Assembly: GCA_017438285.1 (NCBI GenBank)
Contig: JAFRVY010000026.1
Coordinates: 1-64,000, forward strand
Origin: Bacillota bacterium
Lineage (GTDB): Bacteria > Bacillota > Clostridia > Peptostreptococcales > Anaerovoracaceae
Direction: 5' to 3'
Length of the DNA: 64,000 nucleotides
In this document: positions 10,101 to 17,357 of the stretch, one piece after another
Layout of the letters: the number at the start of each line of letters is the position of its first letter
Numbering within the stretch: the first letter of the stretch is position 1
Program-made: the position numbers and the translations under genes
Notes under the pieces: model-generated
Databases searched by the model: none
What the model was told of the DNA's origin: nothing
Seen by the model: only the letters and a program-made list of their open reading frames with translations

Positions 10101-10845
10101 TGCTGAAGTCTAAATTCTCCAGCTTATAACATCTTCGGAATGCGCTCCAGCCTATCCTTTTGATCGTGCTGCACGGTACTACCGTTTGCAGGTTTTGAAA
10201 GTCCTGAAAAACTCTGGTTTCACGACCGGAACTGTTGTTGCTTGGATAATCTTCCGGCCATTGCGGCTGATAATTGTTCCTGTGTTCAATAGTCGTCCAG
10301 CCGATTCCGGTGATCGGTTCTTTGATTCTGATCTCTTTGATTGAGTTCTTAAACTGGCCTGATGTCATGTTGCCATCACTATCCAGCACGGCCGTGATTG
10401 CTTTTTCTTTATCTGTAGATGCCGTCTCAAGCGCTGTAAACGTCAGAACGTCGCCATCCTTGTCCCAACGGACTGTGTGTTCGTAGTTGCCCCAGCCCCA
10501 ATCGTCGGCTGCACGGGTATCTTCTTTGACATCGGCTGCTTCCTGTTCTTTGGAAGGCAGTAAAACATCGCCGCCCTTTTCGCTTCCGGCTTCAGTGGTT
10601 TCTGTATCTGCATCCTCATCAACCGTTTCTCCACCGGCTGCACCTTCATCAGATTGTGCATCTGTTCCACCGGTGCCTTCGCCATCGGCCTTTTGCTCGC
10701 TAACCTGCGTCGTCGGCTCGCTCGTGTTTTGGCCCTGATCATTTGACTCTGCATAGGCAGCAAACGGCGTATACATCGTGAATGCGATGATCAGTGCGGA
10801 CAGTAACGCTATAAAATTTCTGCTGTGCCTCTGTTTACGGGTCAT
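7168..10845 (-). CDS. Surface protein: signal peptide, BspA-type leucine-rich repeats, tandem MBG domains, C-terminal anchor
   Basis: The protein is 1225 aa from an ATG at 10845, preceded by AAAGGA; the longer frame would need a TTG start. A signal peptide ends at about residue 32 (AAYAES). An acidic Glu/Thr/Gly-rich linker runs to about 105. LRR_5/BspA-like repeats occupy about 165-370 (for example FRRCYKLENLDFS). Alternating A and B MBG-like modules repeat three times between about 500 and 1015, followed by a further MBG unit and an InlB-like terminal module (RKGYKFLYWKG). The tail is SNTGDN, then a hydrophobic helix and RRRKDK. This has the layout of a sortase substrate, but the LPXTG box is degenerate. 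It is likely a wall-anchored adhesin. Confidence 0.92.
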   Translation of the reverse strand: MTRKQRHSRNFIALLSALIIAFTMYTPFAAYAESNDQGQNTSEPTTQVSEQKADGEGTGGTDAQSDEGAAGGETVDEDADTETTEAGSEKGGDVLLPSKEQEAADVKEDTRAADDWGWGNYEHTVRWDKDGDVLTFTALETASTDKEKAITAVLDSDGNMTSGQFKNSIKEIRIKEPITGIGWTTIEHRNNYQPQWPEDYPSNNSSGRETRVFQDFQNLQTVVPCSTIKRIGWSAFRRCYKLENLDFSKMPALEEIMNQAFNPSGLIVADMSGCTSLKTIGYLSFSGSGGSGSHKLQTVVLPASVKTIGGRAFYACRKLENVTFMDASSVTTMYDWAFRGENQNVYNPFTYMSDEATTRRVAVRKALGDFFTGIENYPENYEAFWFTGIDKNEYPEGVLHYWPLEIEVQEKTTEYNGETQYGYEVSNLTEGGNNTCTVSGLKDGHVLSAPRYKPSSGKDKGEYTNGSFDNATYTMKYDGYDYAINYAVSPTPGDLKIEPKPLTIKAKSKEFTYNGTAQSCNEFEAPGLCGDDAISAVVTGSITFPSESPKTNVLESYEFTSGSADNYTITTENGELTMVNASRKITITAASQEWTYDGDPHDNTAVTVTSGELFPGDSLVAEATGSVTDVDDTADGNNPVAEGYKIMHGDVDVTDNYVITPKAGKLTIKPKAVTVTAQDHEFTYDGTAHSWDKYDVDGLVKDDAITAVVTGGITFPSESPKVNELTSYEFTEGKASNYTVTTENGELTMVNASRKITITAASQEWTYDGDPHQNTSVTVTSGELFPGDSLVAEAAGSVTDVDDTADGNNPIAAGYKIMHGNVDVTDNYVITPKAGTLTIKPKAVTVTAQDHEFTYNGKAQSWDKYDVTGLVGSDAISAVVTGSITFPSESPKTNVLESYEFTSGDANNYTVTTANGELTMVNASNKITITAASQDWDYDGDTHDNAKVTVTLGELFPGDKLVAEATGSITYVRENADGNNLVAEGYKIMHGDEDVTDNYVITPEDGTLTINPVTLTITVIDQTYTYNGKQQGEGDTVYEDPEEIAEKVTVDGLVKNDALHSIVLDGEETEVGVYEGRIEAFQADVDNQDSYTIEYVNGTLTIEPAIVKVIYKLNGGTYNGSKKDIVEEYAVNDVIKIHAAPTRKGYKFLYWKGSKYHPGDSYKVPLGGHTFVAMWEKIPAGDDGSNTGGNSNTGDNMNLLGLIAAMTAAALGLFALIATRRRKDK
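7800..9342 (-). repeat. Three tandem 513-bp coding repeats (MBG modules)
   Basis: The same stretch of coding sequence recurs with an exact 513-bp period. For example, a block beginning GCCGC-GTGATGGTGATCTT is found at 8051, 8564 and 9077. Each unit encodes about 171 residues, i.e. one A and one B module with ITFPSESPK and KIMHG-DVTDNYVITP motifs. Units 2 and 3 are more alike than unit 1. Confidence 0.9.
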
Positions 10846-10872
10846 TGTTCTAGTTCCTTTATAATGCAATAC

Positions 10873-10916
10873 GAGTGGCTTTTATCTATCATAAAAAGCC
10901 ACTCTATATTTTACCA
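10873..10916 (-). promoter_or_regulatory. Candidate extended -10 promoter and 5'-end stem-loop of the LRR/MBG surface gene
   Basis: On the minus strand TGGTAAAAT (10908-10916) resembles an extended -10 element, with no good -35. Transcription would begin near 10901, right at an 11-bp stem (10873-10883 with 10894-10904). A stem-loop at the 5' end can protect an mRNA. It lacks a clean U-tract, so it is less likely to terminate the upstream gene. Confidence 0.4.
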
Positions 10917-10960
10917 TATTATTAATAATTTTTCCTACTTTTTTATATAAATGATACCTG

Positions 10961-11638
10961 CTACTCCGTTTCGCGGCCGTCCCCGTCAATCGGGATCTTG
11001 TCACCGAGGTATTTCGGTTCCGGTTTGATCAGCCATTTGACGAAGTCTTTGGCTCTGGCCAGATACTCGCGATAATTATATTTGCTGTCGCTGTAGTAAC
11101 TGATGTAGCTGTCGTGTCCCTCGGCCGGAACGCCCAGCGCCTCGATCCCCATTTTCTTGCAGCCGTGAAGGACTCTGTAGAGATGGTCCTTCTGACTGAC
11201 GACGATCGCCCGGCTCACGCAGAAGATATAGTCTGCTCTGTAAACAGAATCGTAGGTGCTGAAACCGGCATGATCCATGAAGATGTCTTCCTCGGGAACG
11301 CCCGCTTCAAGAGCGTAAGCCTTCATGGCCGACACCTCATCATACTCCACCTGCCCATTATCTCCGCTGAGCAAAAGCTTCGGCGCAATGCCCTGCTGAT
11401 AGAGCTGAATCCCCGTGTTGAGCCGCGCCTCTAGAGCCTTGCTCGGAGTACCGTCCTCTTCCACGCCTGCGCCGAGAACCATGATGCACTCCGGCTGCAG
11501 ACCGGTCTCCTCCGAATAGGAATCCGTAATGCTGAAGGTCTGACTCGCAACCATGTATATATTTATGCCCGCAACCAGCACTGCCAGAAAAATAATGAAC
11601 GAGCAAAGTTTGATGATTCGTTTGAATAGTTTCCACAT
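10961..11638 (-). CDS. SanA/YdcF (DUF218) family membrane-anchored protein
   Basis: This 225-aa protein has an N-terminal membrane helix (about residues 9-31) and a DUF218 domain. The domain motifs are VLGAGVEEDGTPS, ALEARLNTGIQLY and KLLLSGDNG, plus an acidic VPEEDIFMDHAG segment. SanA of enterobacteria affects envelope permeability to vancomycin, while YdcF binds S-adenosylmethionine; the reaction catalysed is not established. The ATG at 11638 has no Shine-Dalgarno sequence. A TGaTATAAT element ends 6 nt upstream, suggesting a leaderless mRNA. Confidence 0.85.
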   Translation of the reverse strand: MWKLFKRIIKLCSFIIFLAVLVAGINIYMVASQTFSITDSYSEETGLQPECIMVLGAGVEEDGTPSKALEARLNTGIQLYQQGIAPKLLLSGDNGQVEYDEVSAMKAYALEAGVPEEDIFMDHAGFSTYDSVYRADYIFCVSRAIVVSQKDHLYRVLHGCKKMGIEALGVPAEGHDSYISYYSDSKYNYREYLARAKDFVKWLIKPEPKYLGDKIPIDGDGRETE

Positions 11639-11644
11639 ATCGCT

Positions 11645-11653
11645 ATTATATCA
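11645..11653 (-). promoter_or_regulatory. Extended -10 promoter abutting the sanA-like start codon
   Basis: TGATATAAT on the minus strand matches the extended -10 consensus. Only 6 nt separate it from the ATG, which places the predicted transcription start at or next to the A of ATG. Confidence 0.55.
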
Positions 11654-11655
11654 AA

Positions 11656-11692
11656 ACACAAAAAACAAAAACAGCCACCCTCTCGGGTAGCT
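11656..11692 (-). terminator. Intrinsic terminator of rpmE
   Basis: The minus-strand stem AGCTACCC/GGGTGGCT (11673-11680 with 11685-11692, one G-U pair, 4-nt loop) is followed by a long U-rich tract. It lies directly downstream of rpmE. Confidence 0.85.
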
Positions 11693-11708
11693 GCTGAGTA
11701 TCGTTGAA

Positions 11709-11909
11709 TTATTCGATTCCGTACTTGTTCTTGAACTTTTCAACTCTGCCGCCCCTGTGAGCGAACTTCTGCTGGCCTGTAAAGAACGGGTGGCAAGCTG
11801 AACATATATCTGTTCTGATTTCTGACTCAGTTGATCTCGTCATAAATGTGTTGCCGCATGCGCAAGTTACTTTACATTCCTTATACTCAGGATGGATTCC
11901 TTTTTTCAT
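11709..11909 (-). CDS. rpmE: 50S ribosomal protein L31, zinc-binding type
   Basis: This 66-aa L31 carries the four zinc ligands C16, C18, C36 and C39 (TCACGN and CSACHPF), so it is the C+ form rather than the zinc-independent paralogue. It has an AGAGGTG ribosome site, its own promoter about 70 nt upstream and its own terminator, so it is probably monocistronic although it follows the rho operon. The 5' leader can fold into a nested hairpin, listed separately. Confidence 0.96.
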   Translation of the reverse strand: MKKGIHPEYKECKVTCACGNTFMTRSTESEIRTDICSACHPFFTGQQKFAHRGGRVEKFKNKYGIE

Positions 11910-11970
11910 GCTTTTTCACCTCTTTCCGCTCGATCTGTGCCGTGCTGATGATAACGGCTTAATCGCGAGC
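11910..11970 (-). ncRNA. Structured rpmE leader, candidate L31 autoregulatory RNA
   Basis: The minus-strand leader contains nested 5-bp helices: outer GCTCG/CGAGC (11966-11970 with 11928-11932) and inner GCCGT/ACGGC (11954-11958 with 11939-11943). The structure ends just before GGAAAGAGGTG. L31 leaders that bind their own product have been described in several phyla. Assignment to one of those families is inference. Confidence 0.5.
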
Positions 11971-11976
11971 TTAATC

Positions 11977-12005
11977 AATATATCACAGTCAGGTCCTTAA
12001 ATCAA
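11977..12005 (-). promoter_or_regulatory. rpmE promoter
   Basis: TTGATT (12000-12005), a 17-bp spacer and TATATT (11977-11982), with TGA immediately before the -10, make a near-consensus sigma-A promoter reading into rpmE. Confidence 0.75.
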
Positions 12006-12032
12006 GCGATTTTTCAACGTTTTTCGCGGTTT

Positions 12033-13271
12033 TTATACGCCCCATCTTCTGTCGGAAATGCGGGCTACGAGAGACTTCTTCACGCTGATCGCCTTCTCAG
12101 GACACATCTCCTGACAGCAATAGCATTTGATACACTTCGAGTAATCGTACACCGGCTTTCTGTCAGGGCCCATCAAAATCGCCTTGTCTTCCAGCGGGCA
12201 GGTCTCAACGCATATGCCGCAGCCGACACATCGCCCTCTGACGATGTGCGGTTTCTTTTCCAGAAGCTTCGCAAAAGGACCGAGAACCCGAAACCTTCCT
12301 CGATAGTCCTTGCCTCTCTGCACGTCGAAATATCTGTTGCCGCACTTGGCTGCCACTTCATCAAGGGTCAGCTCTTTGCCGTCTGGGATCATCGGCACGT
12401 CAATGGCGATAACGGATATCTCTTCCTCTCGGCCTTCACCAACGCCGGCCTCCATACAAGCCAGCTGCGTCGGAACCAGATCGGCATTCAAATCGATCAG
12501 GTGACAGAAGGTCGCGTCAAGGGCCACCGGGTCAAGTGATGCAAGAATCACATTCATTTCAACCGGTTCTCCCGAGGCCGGACCGTTCCCCTCCATGGCA
12601 ACGACGCCGTCCATGATGTGCAGCCTCGGCACGACGAGTCTGTTCAGGTCAGCGATCACCCTGGCGAAAGTTTCCGGAGTCGCAAACCGCGCGTGGAACG
12701 CCGCCTTGTTCATGCCAAAGACACAGCCAAAACTATTCTTGGTTGCGCCGGTGATCCTCTCGAGCTGATGGGTCTTCATCTTGCAGAGGTTGATGACACC
12801 GTAAGGGTTGTCCGCAATTTCATTGCAGAGGACGAACCGTTTGCTCGCTCTGGCCTGCGGGAACTCGACTTCCCGTCCGCTGCCAAAGTCTCCAACCGGA
12901 ATCCCCAGTTCGTCTGCCACCGCCTTGATTCCGCATCCGTCTGCTGTTTTCTCCGTACTGAGCACCGGGTTGCCCGGAGAGTCCCCGTAGGTAATGGATG
13001 AATACCCGCGTTCGCGCAAAAGCTCGCCGACGGCTCTGAACACTTCCGGATGTGTCGCGACCGCTTTCTCCGGCGGGGCTTTTGCGAGAAGATTCGGCTT
13101 GAGAATCAGCGGACTGTCGCTGCTGATTGCCGGCAGGGTGACTCCGCACGCCTTTCTCTCGGCAAATATGGCTTCGAACCCTCCGAGGGCATCGATGAGT
13201 TTTGTAATGGCCGCCTTGACCTTATCGCGATCATAGGAATCGCATCTCACAAGGGCTACCTTTATCTTCAT
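12033..13271 (-). CDS. DUF362 protein with C-terminal 2x[4Fe-4S] ferredoxin domain
   Basis: This 412-aa protein has a DUF362 domain (about residues 1-330) with KPNLLAKAPPE, TYGDSPGNP and NLCKMKTH motifs. A bacterial ferredoxin follows, with CVGCGICVETCP and CIKCYCCQEMCP (about 345-395), enough for two [4Fe-4S] clusters. DUF362-ferredoxin proteins are common in anaerobes and presumably act in electron transfer; no reaction is established. It is the last gene of the rho-DUF1385-prmC series, 30 bp after prmC. It resembles EFR1 (31008-31859) only in the ferredoxin part. Confidence 0.88.
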   Translation of the reverse strand: MKIKVALVRCDSYDRDKVKAAITKLIDALGGFEAIFAERKACGVTLPAISSDSPLILKPNLLAKAPPEKAVATHPEVFRAVGELLRERGYSSITYGDSPGNPVLSTEKTADGCGIKAVADELGIPVGDFGSGREVEFPQARASKRFVLCNEIADNPYGVINLCKMKTHQLERITGATKNSFGCVFGMNKAAFHARFATPETFARVIADLNRLVVPRLHIMDGVVAMEGNGPASGEPVEMNVILASLDPVALDATFCHLIDLNADLVPTQLACMEAGVGEGREEEISVIAIDVPMIPDGKELTLDEVAAKCGNRYFDVQRGKDYRGRFRVLGPFAKLLEKKPHIVRGRCVGCGICVETCPLEDKAILMGPDRKPVYDYSKCIKCYCCQEMCPEKAISVKKSLVARISDRRWGV

Positions 13272-13301
13272 TTCTTACTTATACCTCGTTTATATATGTC
13301 T

Positions 13302-14201
13302 TTATTTGCGCTGACATTTGACGACTCTGTCGCGTCCCGGCAGGTCTTTGATCACTTCGGCAGGTGTGTATTTGCCCGCGTCGCGCAGCATTTTTCTCAG
13401 ATCTTCACCCTGGTCATGACCGATCTCAAAGAGCAGCCATCCGCCGGGTTTCAAATAGTCCGCAGCTTTCTCGACAATCTGTCTGTAATAGTCAAGTCCG
13501 TCTCTGCCTCCGTCGAGAGCATTCATCGGCTCAAACTTTTTTACCTCATCCTGAAGGATGCCGATCATGTTGGTGCGAATGTAGGGCGGATTCGAAACGA
13601 TCATATCAAATTTCAAGTCCTTGAATTCTTTGTCGCTGAGTGCGTCAAAGAGGTCGCCCTGATAAAACTCTATGTTCGCTCTGAGTTCTGCGGCGTTTTC
13701 CTTCGCGAGGGCAATGGCCTGCTCGCTGATGTCCGTTCCGATCACCCTGATGTCTGCGCAGATCTTCGCCAGCGAAGTTCCGATGATGCCGCTGCCGCAG
13801 CAAAGATCGAGGACAGTCACTTCCTCCCTGCCCATGAGTTTCCTCATGAATGTCTGCTTCTTTCTCGGCATCTGCTGGATAATGCGTGCCGCTTCCGTCA
13901 CCAACGTCTCCGTGTCCTGTCTTGGAACGAGCACGTCAGGCGTGACTTTGAACCGGAATCCCATGAACTCCTGCCGGCCTGTGATGTGCTGCAAGGGCAC
14001 GCGGGATGCGCGGCGGGCAATCAGCTCTTGGTATTTTTTTTCTGTCTCTTCGTCCACTTCTTCTTCGGCTCTCAGAAAAAGACCCACGCGGTCCGTCGAT
14101 GTCAGGAAGCAGTACAGTTCTTCTGCATCGCCTTTGGCGTTCATGCACCCGGCGGACGACAGTTTGTATTCTCCCTCTTTTACCAGTATTCTGGTTTTCA
14201 T
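13302..14201 (-). CDS. prmC: Peptide chain release factor N5-glutamine methyltransferase PrmC
   Basis: PrmC methylates the glutamine of the GGQ motif in release factors RF1 and RF2. Class I SAM site LDLCCGSG lies at residues 131-138 and the catalytic/substrate loop NPPY at 204-207, with GFRFKVTPDVLVPRQDTE upstream. I chose the ATG at 14201 (299 aa), which has GGGAGAAGAG just upstream. The longer frame to 14372 would overlap the DUF1385 gene by 158 bp and adds a basic, non-conserved leader. The usual prfA partner is not adjacent. The order rho-DUF1385-prmC is a known Firmicutes arrangement. Confidence 0.93.
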   Translation of the reverse strand: MKTRILVKEGEYKLSSAGCMNAKGDAEELYCFLTSTDRVGLFLRAEEEVDEETEKKYQELIARRASRVPLQHITGRQEFMGFRFKVTPDVLVPRQDTETLVTEAARIIQQMPRKKQTFMRKLMGREEVTVLDLCCGSGIIGTSLAKICADIRVIGTDISEQAIALAKENAAELRANIEFYQGDLFDALSDKEFKDLKFDMIVSNPPYIRTNMIGILQDEVKKFEPMNALDGGRDGLDYYRQIVEKAADYLKPGGWLLFEIGHDQGEDLRKMLRDAGKYTPAEVIKDLPGRDRVVKCQRK

Positions 14202-14214
14202 CTCTCTTCTCCCT

Positions 14215-15279
14215 TTATTCTTCTGCGTCAGTTTCTTCTGTGTCGTTTGTATCTTCTGTATCTGCCAGCATCTCCACGCTTCCATCGGCATTGACCTTCT
14301 TGTCTTCGCCCGGTTTACTGTCATCGCATACCGCGTTGATGGACGCAATGGCGACCTCGAGCATCTTCTCATCCGGTTCTTTGGTCGTTATCATCTGCAG
14401 CCAGAGTCCCGGCATACTGAGAATCTTGACCAACCAGTTGTCGCTTCTTCCCGCCCACTTCAAAAGCTCATAGGACAGTCCTGCGATCACCGGCAGGAGC
14501 AGAAGCCTCGTCACGATTCTCAGGGCAAGCGACGGCCAACCAAGCAGGAAGTGCAGCGCAAAAGCGATGATGAAGACGAACATGAGAAAGCTGGTTCCGC
14601 ATCTTGGGTGCAGAGTCGGGAAGCCTTTGCAGAAATCGACAGTGAGTCCGCTCCTGTCCGGCGTTCCGTCTTCATTCATCTTCAGGTTTTCGAAAGCGTG
14701 GATCGTCTTGTGCTCGGCGCCGTGATACTGGAACACGCGCCGGATGTCCGGCATGTACGAAATCGCCCACACGTAGAGGACGAACAGCGCGATCCTGAAC
14801 ACCCCTTCGGCGAAGTTGAGCCAGAAAACGTTGGTCGTGATGAACTTCATCAGGCTGACTGCGCCCGTCGGCAGAATGATGAATATGCCGACCGTGAATG
14901 CCAGTGCCAGAATCACCGACGTGTAGAGGACGAAATTCCAAAGGCCTTTGGCTCCGAATTTCTTCTCGACCCAGGCTTCGAATTTTGACTGCTCGTATTC
15001 TTCGTCATCGTACTCCTCGAGGATCTCTGCGGAATCCATCAGCGTCTTGACGCCGAATACCAGAGAATCAAAAAATGCAACGACGCCTCTGACGAGAGGT
15101 ATTTTCATACATCTGCCATAGGTCTTCGTCGGTTGTGTTTTGACGATGATTCCGCCGTCGGGGACGCGTACGGTCAGCGCCGTCTTGGCTTCCCCTTTCA
15201 TCATGATTCCTTCCATGACAGCCTGTCCGCCCATCTTCGTCGGGCAGGCGTCCTTGAGAAAAATCTTGTTCAGATCCAT
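14215..15279 (-). CDS. DUF1385 membrane protein (YqhQ-like)
   Basis: This 354-aa integral membrane protein has N-terminal GGQAVMEGIMMKG and central YHGAEHKTIHAFE motifs, both characteristic of DUF1385/YqhQ. There are hydrophobic segments around residues 110-150 and 205-270, and an acidic Asp/Glu/Thr-rich C-terminus. The His/Glu cluster suggests metal binding, but no activity is known to me. Its ATG overlaps the rho stop by one base (TAATG), indicating translational coupling. Confidence 0.9.
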   Translation of the reverse strand: MDLNKIFLKDACPTKMGGQAVMEGIMMKGEAKTALTVRVPDGGIIVKTQPTKTYGRCMKIPLVRGVVAFFDSLVFGVKTLMDSAEILEEYDDEEYEQSKFEAWVEKKFGAKGLWNFVLYTSVILALAFTVGIFIILPTGAVSLMKFITTNVFWLNFAEGVFRIALFVLYVWAISYMPDIRRVFQYHGAEHKTIHAFENLKMNEDGTPDRSGLTVDFCKGFPTLHPRCGTSFLMFVFIIAFALHFLLGWPSLALRIVTRLLLLPVIAGLSYELLKWAGRSDNWLVKILSMPGLWLQMITTKEPDEKMLEVAIASINAVCDDSKPGEDKKVNADGSVEMLADTEDTNDTEETDAEE

Positions 15280-16742
15280 TAGAATTGTACTTTCTTTATG
15301 ATTTCAATAAACGTTTTGTTGTCTCTTGTCAGCGCCAGGTTGTCAAGGATCGTCTCCGTTACCTCCTGAGTATCCCTGTTGCTGAGGGCTCTTCTCATTG
15401 CCCAGACCGCTTCCATCTCATCCTGATCCATGAGCAGATCTTCACGTCTGGTTCCGGACTTGTTCAGGTCGATGGCAGGGAAGATCCTCTTCTCGCTCAG
15501 CTTCCTGTCGAGATGAAGTTCCATATTGCCGGTACCCTTGAACTCTTCGTAAATCAGATCATCCATTCTGCTGCCCGTCTCAACGAGGGCCGTTGCCAGA
15601 ATGGTGATGCTGCCGCCCTCTTCGATGTTTCTCGCGGCACCGAAGAATTTCTTAGGTTTATGCAAAGCGCCCGGATCGAATCCGCCGCTCAAAGTCTTGC
15701 CGGATGAAGGTACGACCAGGTTGTATGCTCTCGCCAGTCTGGTGATGCTGTCGAGGAGGACGACCACGTCCTTGCCCTGCTCGGCGAGCCTTTGGGCGCG
15801 GGCGAGTACCATCTCGGCGACCTTGACGTGATGCTGCGGCAGCTCGTCGAAAGTTGAGTAGATGACTTCGCTCTTTTCGTTAATCAGGCTGCGCTTCATG
15901 TCGGTGACTTCCTCCGGTCTTTCGTCAACGAGGAGAACGATCATCTCAACATCCGGGTACTTCTTTTCAATGGCGTTGGCCATCTTCTTGAGGAGCACCG
16001 TTTTGCCCGCTTTTGGCGGCGCCACGATTAGGCCTCTCTGGCCTTTGCCGATCGGTGCGATCAAATCTATGATTCGGAGGGCCAGTTCTCTCCTGTCCTC
16101 CAGTACGAATTTTTCTCTTGGGAAAATCGGCGTCAGCGATTCGAAGTCCGGACGTCTGATTGCGACTCCAGGTTCGTCTCCATTGACGCTGACAACGTAA
16201 AGCAAAGCGCCGAATCTGGCGTCGCCCTTTGGCGGTCTGCAGATGCCCTTGACCTTGTCGCCGGTCTTAAGTCTGAATCTCCTGATCTGAGCCGGTGCCA
16301 CATAGATGTCCTTGTCGCTGGTCAGGAAGTTGTTGAACCTGAGGAAACCGAAGCCGTCGTCGGCCATGTCCAGGATTCCTTCCGCTTCATATCTGTCGTC
16401 CTTATCCGGAACGACCTCTTCCGGCGGTCTCTGACCTTTGCCCACGCGGGTGCCTTTTTTGCGCTGGTTGTTGCGCGGCGTCTGCTCGGCCTGCTCTGCC
16501 GGTGCAGCCTTTGTATCATCTGCCGGCGCCTGCTCTGCAGGTGCAGCCGGCGTCTCCGGTTCCGGTGCGGTCGGCGTCTCCGGCGCCTTTGGTGCCTTTG
16601 CATCATCGTCGTTCATAAGGGCAGCGACAAGCTCAGCCTTGCGCATTTTCTCGTAGCCTTTGAGTCCGAACGTTTTGGCGATCTCTTTTAATTCCGCCAC
16701 TTTCTTAGACTTCAAAGTGGCTTCGTCCATTGTTTTCCACAT
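15279..16742 (-). CDS. rho: Transcription termination factor Rho
   Basis: Rho is the hexameric RNA-dependent ATPase that ends transcription at Rho-dependent sites. This 487-aa protein has a Rho_N helical domain (1-45), an Ala/Pro/Glu-rich low-complexity insert (47-100), and a cold-shock-like RNA-binding domain with GFGFLRF (about 118-190). The ATPase domain has Walker A APPKAGKT (241-248), Walker B VVVLLDS (about 326-332) and a Q/R-loop region. It ends with the typical FIEIIKKV. The start at 16742 is supported by AAAGGA upstream. A good promoter lies about 115 bp upstream. Confidence 0.96.
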   Translation of the reverse strand: MWKTMDEATLKSKKVAELKEIAKTFGLKGYEKMRKAELVAALMNDDDAKAPKAPETPTAPEPETPAAPAEQAPADDTKAAPAEQAEQTPRNNQRKKGTRVGKGQRPPEEVVPDKDDRYEAEGILDMADDGFGFLRFNNFLTSDKDIYVAPAQIRRFRLKTGDKVKGICRPPKGDARFGALLYVVSVNGDEPGVAIRRPDFESLTPIFPREKFVLEDRRELALRIIDLIAPIGKGQRGLIVAPPKAGKTVLLKKMANAIEKKYPDVEMIVLLVDERPEEVTDMKRSLINEKSEVIYSTFDELPQHHVKVAEMVLARAQRLAEQGKDVVVLLDSITRLARAYNLVVPSSGKTLSGGFDPGALHKPKKFFGAARNIEEGGSITILATALVETGSRMDDLIYEEFKGTGNMELHLDRKLSEKRIFPAIDLNKSGTRREDLLMDQDEMEAVWAMRRALSNRDTQEVTETILDNLALTRDNKTFIEIIKKVQF

Positions 16743-16858
16743 AGAAAAATCCTTTCTCAGATTATAGGTTGTATTTCAAACGGGAAATCTTTAAGAATGC
16801 TTACCTTGATGAGAACTCATTTCAGATTGGGTAATGATTGAAGATTTCTAACACCCAT

Positions 16859-16887
16859 AATATACACTTGTTTGCTGAGAATGGCAA
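16859..16887 (-). promoter_or_regulatory. rho promoter
   Basis: TTGCCA (16882-16887), a 17-bp spacer and TATATT (16859-16864) read toward rho and predict a leader of about 110 nt. Confidence 0.7.
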
Positions 16888-16920
16888 GAATTGTTATATG
16901 ATGCATTCGTCAGGCTTTTG

Positions 16921-17090
16921 TTGTAGTTTTCGCGAATTATCGTTAAAAACTGCAACCATATGCAATATCATGACTTCTTGATAACTTCCTTTCATGCGTA
17001 ATTTGCGGCTTTTATTCGGTAACCGAAAAAGCTGCAAATAAATCTGCTTTTTATTGTAGCTTTTTTGAGATTTCTTCAGAAACTGCAAAC
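16921..17090. repeat. Three related imperfect inverted repeats (TTG-R-AG ... CTGCAA)
   Basis: Stem-loops at 16921-16955, 17001-17039 and about 17054-17086 share arms of the form TTGTAGTTTT or TTGCGGCTTT paired with AAAACTGCAA or AAAGCTGCAA. The middle one encloses a second perfect stem, TTCGG/CCGAA. Read on the plus strand, the variable position in each arm gives a G-U pair; on the minus strand it is a mismatch. Confidence 0.6.
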
Positions 17091-17297
17091 AAGTGCAACA
17101 ATATGCCCTTGGGAAAGGCCTTTTGCGAGCATTAATTGTGGTTTTTGTAGAAAAACTAATACAGCCTCAAGAATTACCAATATTTGGTATCGCGCCAGGC
17201 GCGCACCTGCGTCTTAAGGGGAGCCGCACGTCCACGTTTAGCGATACATCGCTCTGAGCTGTGCCATGGCAATTTGGCATGGCTGCAATTTCAGACA

Positions 17298-17334
17298 AGA
17301 AAAACAAAAGGCACAGACCGGATAGTCTGTGCCT
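17298..17334 (-). terminator. Intrinsic terminator of hbd
   Basis: The 9-bp stem AGGCACAGA/TCTGTGCCT (17309-17317 with 17326-17334) is followed on the minus strand by TTTGTTTTTCTT. Confidence 0.9.
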
Positions 17335-17357
17335 CGTTTCAACTGTCAATTTGCTTT

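Larger units (their letters stand above)
16743..17357. other. Longest non-coding stretch: rho leader, stem-loop cluster and GC-rich block
   Basis: No convincing gene is present. The 64-codon minus-strand frame at 16894-17088 is basic, has no ribosome site and simply covers the repeats. From right to left the region holds the hbd terminator (17298-17334), a GC-rich block with several inverted repeats (about 17190-17290), three related stem-loops (16921-17090) in AT-rich DNA, and the rho promoter (16859-16887). Confidence 0.7.

Noticed and set aside
14202..14372. N-terminal extension of PrmC up to 14372
   Set aside because: It would overlap the DUF1385 gene by 158 bp, is basic and non-conserved, and a good ribosome site precedes 14201.
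13050..14988. Two long plus-strand frames (13050-14294 and 13672-14988)
   Set aside because: Both run antisense to DUF362, prmC and the DUF1385 gene. Their composition (His/Arg/Cys-rich) is that of shadows.
16894..17088. 64-codon minus-strand frame upstream of rho
   Set aside because: No ribosome site, Lys-rich, and it runs through the inverted repeats.
17160..17300. tRNA or 6S RNA in the hbd-rho gap
   Set aside because: No T-loop consensus or acceptor stem was found, and I could not align it to 6S RNA by eye. It is left as an unassigned structured block.
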